16,952 nucleotides of DNA, taken from positions 1-16,952 of the forward strand of contig SFJN01000035.1 in NCBI GenBank assembly GCA_004555055.1. Direction: 5' to 3'. This DNA is from Bacteroidales bacterium (lineage in GTDB: Bacteria; Bacteroidota; Bacteroidia; Bacteroidales; Bacteroidaceae). Below the pieces are notes generated by a model. That model was not told the DNA's origin. It saw only the letters and a list, made by a program, of their open reading frames with translations, and searched no databases. The translations under genes were made by a program, and so were the position numbers. Below, one piece after another: positions 14,042 through 16,952 of this stretch (position 1 is the stretch's first letter; each line of letters opens with the position of its first letter).

Positions 14042-16660
14042 TTATTGCTCCGACGGCTCTTGCTGAGTGCTGGCATTGTCGGCTGTTGCTCCATCCGATT
14101 CGTTGCCCTTGGTTCCGTCCGGTGCGGTAGCGTCCGCCATCTCAGCGGGTGTATGCTGCTCTTCTTCAGGGGTAGTGGTCTCGTCATCGTCGTCGGTGGG
14201 AACGAGGCATACGCTGGAGATGGCGTCGTTGCGCTTGGTGAGGTTGATGAGTTTAACGCCCTGTGTGGCTCTTCCGCAGCGCCGTATGTCGGTGACGCGT
14301 AGACGTAGTGTGATGCCGCTGCGGTTGATGATCATGAGGTCTTCGTCTTCCTTGACGCATTTGATTGCAATCACTTCGCCCGTCTTTTCTGTAATATTCA
14401 GTGTCTTGACACCCTTTGCAGCGCGTCCTGTAAGGCGGTAGTCCTCAACGTTGGAGCGTTTTCCGAATCCGTTTTCGCTGACGACAAGTACCGTTTCCCG
14501 TTCTGCATCGTTCACGGCCACCATTCCGACAATTGCGTCGTTTGGTCCGTCGAGTACCATTCCCCGTACTCCGGTAGCAGTGCGTCCCATCGTCCTGATG
14601 GCATTCTCATGGAAACGAATGGCCCTTCCACCGCGGTTGGCCATGAGTATTTCATCATTTCCGTTTGTGAGTGCCACGTTGACGAGTCGGTCGCCGTCGT
14701 TGATGTTGATTGCATTGACACCGTTCGTGCGCGGGCGGCTGTATTCTTCCAGACGGGTCTTCTTGACCATGCCGCGTTCGGTGGCGAATACGACGTAATG
14801 TGTGCGGCAGAAATCGGCGTTCCTCAGGTCGCGGATATAGAGGCATGCGTTTACCCGGTCATCGGGATCGATGTTTAACATATTCTGTATGGCGCGTCCC
14901 TTTCCGGTTCGTGTGCCTTCTTCGATTTCGTATACTCTGAGCCAGTAGCAGCGTCCCTTGTCGGTGAAGAAGAGCATGGTGTTGTGCATGGAAGCCTGGT
15001 AAATGGCTTCGATGAAGTCGCTGTCGCGTGTGCTGCCACCCTTGCTGCCTACTCCGCCTCGGCCTTGGGCCTTGAATTCCTCAAGATTCGTACGTTTGAT
15101 GTACCCCATGTGGCTAATGGTGATTACCACGTCGTCGTCGGCATAGAAGTCTTCGGCATTGAAGTTCGTTCCGGAGTTTAGAATTTCCGTGCGTCGTGCG
15201 TCGCCGTATTTTTCTTTTACTTCAAGGAGTTCATCAATCATTACCTGTCTGCACAACTGCGGGTCGGAAAGTATCTGTGCGAGGTACGAGATGCGTTGCT
15301 GGAGTTCGTCGTACTCCTCACGCAGTTCCTTCTGCTGCAGTCCGGTAAGTTGTCTGAGTCGCATTTCTACCACGTATCGTGCCTGTATTTCGTCGAAGTT
15401 GAATCGTTCCTGCAGGCGTTCGATGGCTATCTGCGGCGTATTGCTCGATTTAATGATGCCAACTACCTCGTCAATGTTGTCGGATGCTGTAATGAGAGCC
15501 TGTAGCAGGTGTGCACGCTCCTCGGCCTTGCGTTTGTCGAAAGCGGTGCGTCGTAACACCACTTCGTGACGGTGCTCCACGAAATAACGTATGCAGTCCT
15601 TGAGCGTCAGCATTGCTGGACGCATTTTTACTGGCGACGTTCCGGGTATGGGTACGAGGGCGATGGTGTTGACAGCAAAGGATGCCTGTAATGCGGTGAG
15701 TTTGAAAAGTTTGTTGAGAACGACGTTCGCATTCTGTCCGCGCCGTACGTCGACCACAATGCGCATTCCTTCGCGGTCCGACTCGTCGTTGACGTTCGTA
15801 ATGCCGTCAATCTTGCCTTCCTTCGCCAGTTGTCCGATGTGTGTACAGAGTTCTGAGGTGTTTGTTCCGTAGGGTACCTCACGAATGACAATTTTGTCGT
15901 GCAGGACTCCTGTTTCGATTTCGGTGCGTGCGCGCATGATAATGCGTCCGCGCCCCGTCTCGTATGCGCTGCGTATGCCCTCTGTACCCATGATGTATCC
16001 ACCAGTGGGGAAGTCGGGGCCTTTGATGTGCGCCATGAGTCCGTCGGTGTCGATTTCCGGATTTTCGATGTATGCTATGCTTCCGTCGATGACTTCACTA
16101 ATGTTGTGTGTGGGCACGTTCGTCGCCATTCCCACGGCGATGCCCGTAGCACCGTTCACAAGGAACGAGGGGATGCATGTGGGCAGTACGCTTGGCTCCG
16201 TACGCGAATTGTCGTAGTTCGCCACCATGTCCACAGTTTCCTTCTCAATGTCCTGCATCATCATTTCTCCCATTACGGAGAGTTTCGCTTCGGTGTATCG
16301 CATCGCTGCAGCACCGTCGCCGTCCATCGAGCCGAAGTTTCCCTGTCCGATGACGAGGGGATAGCGCATGGCCCAGGGTTGCGCCATGCGCACCAGGGCG
16401 TTGTATACAGAACTGTCGCCATGAGGATGGTATTTTCCCAAAACCTCTCCCACTACGGCTGCCGACTTCTTTGTTGCCTTTTCGTGGGTGATACCCATGT
16501 CCCACATTCCATAGAGGATGCGGCGGTGAACGGGTTTGAAACCGTCGCGGACATCAGGGAGGGCACGGCTGACGATGACACTCATCGAATAGTCGATATA
16601 GGACGACTTCATCTCGTCCTCAATGTTTACATGCTTAATCCTGTCTGTTTCTTGTATCAT
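14042..16660 (-). CDS. gyrA: DNA gyrase subunit A
   Basis: With GyrB it introduces negative supercoils into DNA using ATP. The 872-residue length is normal (Escherichia coli 875) and residue numbers coincide with E. coli through the active site. The N-terminus has IEDEMKSSYIDYSMSVIVSR (13-32), ALPDVRDGFKPVHRR (33-47) and KYHPHGDSSVYN (76-87); catalytic Tyr122 lies in AAAMRYTEAKLS. The breakage-reunion domain and coiled coil continue to about 500. The C-terminal beta-pinwheel begins with a GyrA-box variant QGRGGVG (532-538) where E. coli has QRRGGKG, and the last 50 or so residues are an acidic, low-complexity tail (PTDDDDETTTPEEEQ). In the quinolone-resistance region Ser83 is present, but position 87 is Asn instead of E. 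coli Asp. It is followed 43 bases later by an exported TPR-type protein gene. Confidence 0.98.
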   Translation of the reverse strand: MIQETDRIKHVNIEDEMKSSYIDYSMSVIVSRALPDVRDGFKPVHRRILYGMWDMGITHEKATKKSAAVVGEVLGKYHPHGDSSVYNALVRMAQPWAMRYPLVIGQGNFGSMDGDGAAAMRYTEAKLSVMGEMMMQDIEKETVDMVANYDNSRTEPSVLPTCIPSFLVNGATGIAVGMATNVPTHNISEVIDGSIAYIENPEIDTDGLMAHIKGPDFPTGGYIMGTEGIRSAYETGRGRIIMRARTEIETGVLHDKIVIREVPYGTNTSELCTHIGQLAKEGKIDGITNVNDESDREGMRIVVDVRRGQNANVVLNKLFKLTALQASFAVNTIALVPIPGTSPVKMRPAMLTLKDCIRYFVEHRHEVVLRRTAFDKRKAEERAHLLQALITASDNIDEVVGIIKSSNTPQIAIERLQERFNFDEIQARYVVEMRLRQLTGLQQKELREEYDELQQRISYLAQILSDPQLCRQVMIDELLEVKEKYGDARRTEILNSGTNFNAEDFYADDDVVITISHMGYIKRTNLEEFKAQGRGGVGSKGGSTRDSDFIEAIYQASMHNTMLFFTDKGRCYWLRVYEIEEGTRTGKGRAIQNMLNIDPDDRVNACLYIRDLRNADFCRTHYVVFATERGMVKKTRLEEYSRPRTNGVNAININDGDRLVNVALTNGNDEILMANRGGRAIRFHENAIRTMGRTATGVRGMVLDGPNDAIVGMVAVNDAERETVLVVSENGFGKRSNVEDYRLTGRAAKGVKTLNITEKTGEVIAIKCVKEDEDLMIINRSGITLRLRVTDIRRCGRATQGVKLINLTKRNDAISSVCLVPTDDDDETTTPEEEQHTPAEMADATAPDGTKGNESDGATADNASTQQEPSEQ

Positions 16661-16732
16661 TGTTTGCTTTATTGTTTTTTGGGGGTATAGGGAGCGGCAC
16701 GGCTATGGGAAATGTTCCCTCCCTTTGTGGCG

Positions 16733-16763
16733 CAAAATTACGCATTCTGAGGCGTTCTGCCAA
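16733..16763 (-). promoter_or_regulatory. gyrA promoter
   Basis: On the minus strand TTG (16763-16761) is followed after 20 bases by TAATTTTG (16740-16733), matching the Bacteroidota consensus. Predicted leader is about 65 nt. The -7 element and its flanks (CGTAATTTTGC) are the same as at the guaB candidate. Confidence 0.68.
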
Positions 16764-16952
16764 GTGTTTTTTCTGAATTCTTGCACTTCGTATTGCTTTT
16801 AAGGCCCCTTTCGGGCATTCTGGGCGCATATCGCCGCTCTTGGAGTAAAGATGTCGGCAGATGGAGTGGTGGATTGGGAGAGGTAGGGAAGCGTCTGCCT
16901 TTTCCGGCATTATTCATGCTTTTCCTTTATCGTTTTTAAGATTGTGCTTTTA
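16764..16952. other. Gap upstream of gyrA, no gene seen
   Basis: No convincing coding region is visible. A minus-strand open frame of 91 codons spans the gyrA promoter and leader and looks like chance. A short GCCC/GGGC stem lies near 16804-16816. The neighbouring gene is beyond the window. Confidence 0.5.

Noticed and set aside
16635..16910. Minus-strand open frame of 91 codons upstream of gyrA
   Set aside because: It spans the gyrA promoter and leader, overlaps the gyrA start and has no recognisable feature.

Overview
The window looks like chromosomal DNA of a Bacteroidota bacterium, most likely order Bacteroidales and Prevotella-like; the genus is my inference from protein style and gene neighbourhood, with no search behind it. 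Support: promoters of the Bacteroidota type (TTG or TTTG, about 20 bases, then TAnnTTTG), start codons without a clear Shine-Dalgarno sequence, a DUF6377-type membrane regulator, secreted tetratricopeptide-type proteins, and GuaB and GyrA of ordinary bacterial length. Most genes lie on the minus strand.

Layout, left to right. (1) Bases 1-142 are a hairpin-rich gap behind guaB. (2) guaB (IMP dehydrogenase, minus) has a long 5' region with a candidate promoter and a strong inverted repeat. (3) A LicD-family transferase (minus, with its own terminator) diverges from a two-gene plus-strand operon: a TarI/IspD-type cytidylyltransferase, overlapped by 4 bases by an NAD-dependent epimerase/dehydratase-type SDR. 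Both sides have near-consensus promoters in the shared 242-base gap. (4) A 363-base convergent gap is full of inverted repeats and holds a large terminator. (5) A minus-strand run is read in the order dCMP deaminase, S41 C-terminal processing protease, 5-formyltetrahydrofolate cyclo-ligase, MltF-like lytic transglycosylase lipoprotein, DUF6377 membrane regulator. (6) gyrA (minus) is followed by two distantly related exported repeat proteins.

How the parts fit. The most interesting region is the LicD / TarI-like / SDR triad. The same three protein families occur in animal alpha-dystroglycan ribitol-phosphate synthesis (CRPPA/ISPD has a cytidylyltransferase domain plus an SDR-like domain; FKTN and FKRP are LicD-like transferases) and in bacterial CDP-polyol pathways. 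I infer a small stand-alone module that makes a CDP-activated polyol and transfers polyol phosphate to a surface glycan. The minus-strand run links two one-carbon/thymidylate enzymes (dCMP to dUMP; folate salvage) with cell-envelope enzymes. The rest is housekeeping: GMP synthesis and DNA supercoiling.

Several long plus-strand open frames opposite the minus-strand genes are judged to be shadows. No tRNA, rRNA, CRISPR array, insertion sequence or prophage gene was seen.
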